Positions 8,737 to 9,209 of a stretch of 9,209 bases of DNA are shown piece after piece. Origin of the DNA: an uncultured Flavobacteriales bacterium. GTDB lineage: Bacteria; Bacteroidota; Bacteroidia; Flavobacteriales_E; Vicingaceae. How positions within the stretch are numbered: the stretch's first letter is position 1; each line of letters starts with the position of its first letter. The notes below the pieces were generated by a model that saw nothing but the letters and a program-made list of their open reading frames with translations, did not search any database and was not told the DNA's origin. The stretch covers positions 1-9,209 of the forward strand of contig CAJXRL010000091.1 in NCBI GenBank assembly GCA_913059105.1, given 5' to 3'. Both the position numbers and the translations under genes were made by a program.

Positions 8737-9183
8737 ATGAAAAATGGACTTTTTGCTTTATTTGTAATTGTATTCTTTACACAATGCGCCACAGTTCCAA
8801 TTACTGGAAGGAAGCAGATGAAATTTGTAAATTCAAAACAGTTACAAACGATGAGTTTTACTCAGTATTCTGAGGTAAAGTCAACTGCAAAGTTATTGCC
8901 AGACTCTGATGCTCGAACTGCTTTGGTTAAAAAAGTGGGTGCTAAAATGTCAGTAGCTGTCACTAGATTTTTAACAAACAACGGCTATAAAGATCGCCTA
9001 AAGGAATTTGAATGGGAGTTTAACTTGGCAGATGAAAATACTGTGAATGCCTGGTGCATGCCCGGTGGAAAAGTAATGTTTTACACAGGGATACTGCCTA
9101 TTTGCGCTGGAGAAGATGGCATTGCTGTTGTTATGGGACATGAAATTGCTCATGCAATAGCAAGACATGGTAATGAACGAATG
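8737..9183 (+). CDS. M48 family zinc metallopeptidase lipoprotein, 3'-truncated
   Basis: 149 genuine residues are present before the adapter begins. The last six apparent residues (LSLIHI) and the TGA at 9202-9204 come from the adapter. A signal peptide with a hydrophobic core (3-14) is followed by Cys17 in FFTQC, a relaxed lipobox, so a lipoprotein is likely. CATVPITGRKQ after the Cys is typical of M48 lipoproteins of the LoiP/YcaL/BepA kind. Further family marks are ENTVNAWCMPGGKVMFYTGI (100-119) and the zinc-binding, catalytic HEIAH at 135-139 (E136 as general base), followed by ARHGNERM. The third zinc ligand, a downstream glutamate, lies beyond the contig end; relatives are usually about 250-280 residues, so a little over half is here. 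The probable role is periplasmic-side proteolysis or quality control of envelope proteins; the exact subfamily cannot be fixed from this fragment. Confidence 0.93.
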
Positions 9184-9209
9184 CTGTCTCTTATACACAT
9201 CTGACGCTG
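9184..9209 (-). other. Illumina Nextera Read 1 adapter, reverse complement (synthetic)
   Basis: Bases 9184-9202 are the reverse complement of the 19-base Tn5 mosaic end, and 9203-9209 (GACGCTG) continue into the Read 1-specific part of the Nextera adapter. The Read 2 adapter would continue CCGAGCCC instead. This end is thus the inverted copy of the sequence at 22-47. The genome is cut at or just before base 9184; a base or two of real sequence could coincide with the adapter. Confidence 0.98.

Noticed and set aside
48..9183. CRISPR arrays, tRNA or rRNA genes, riboswitches
   Set aside because: No regularly spaced direct repeats or tRNA-like cloverleaf sequence were seen, and the only gap longer than a few bases is 109 bases.
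1..9209. Inverted terminal sequences resembling a Tn5-type composite element of the whole window
   Set aside because: The 19-base ends are the engineered mosaic end and continue into Illumina primer and index sequence. There is no transposase gene and no target-site duplication, so they are library adapters.

Overview
The window looks like an assembled contig of a Bacteroidota bacterium, most likely a Flavobacteriales-type lineage. The DNA is AT-rich. It encodes a TPR/PD40/carboxypeptidase-regulatory-like envelope protein of the kind found in type IX secretion (T9SS) and gliding organisms, a Bacteroidota-style ClpS, and an M48 lipoprotein protease. Start codons lack clear Shine-Dalgarno sequences, and one is preceded by an A-rich leader. 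The taxon is inferred from protein style only.

Both ends are synthetic. Bases 1-47 are an Illumina Nextera P5-side adapter: the tail of P5, an 8-base i5 index, the Read 1 primer and the Tn5 mosaic end. Bases 9184-9209 are the reverse complement of the same Read 1 adapter. Genuine DNA is therefore about 48-9183, and both outer genes are cut by the contig ends. The apparent TTG start of the first gene and the apparent stop of the last gene are adapter artefacts.

Layout, all on the + strand: (1) 48-2887, the C-terminal 945 or so residues of a large beta-rich protein of unknown function; (2) a 109-base gap with a small hairpin, a repeated 9-mer and an A-rich leader; (3) 2997-8462, a complete 1821-residue exported protein with TPR, PD40 propeller, CRD-like domain, a helical/acidic stalk of about 1100 residues, and two C-terminal SPOR domains; (4) 8466-8735, clpS; (5) 8737-9183, the N-terminal half of an M48 metallopeptidase lipoprotein.

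Genes 3 to 5 are separated by only 3 and 1 bases and probably form one operon. It would combine a peptidoglycan-binding envelope protein, the N-degron adaptor of the ClpAP/ClpCP protease and an envelope protease. The most interesting object is the 1821-residue protein. Its N-terminal half resembles the PorE-type architecture, but the usual OmpA-like peptidoglycan-binding end is replaced by a very long helical region and a twin SPOR module.
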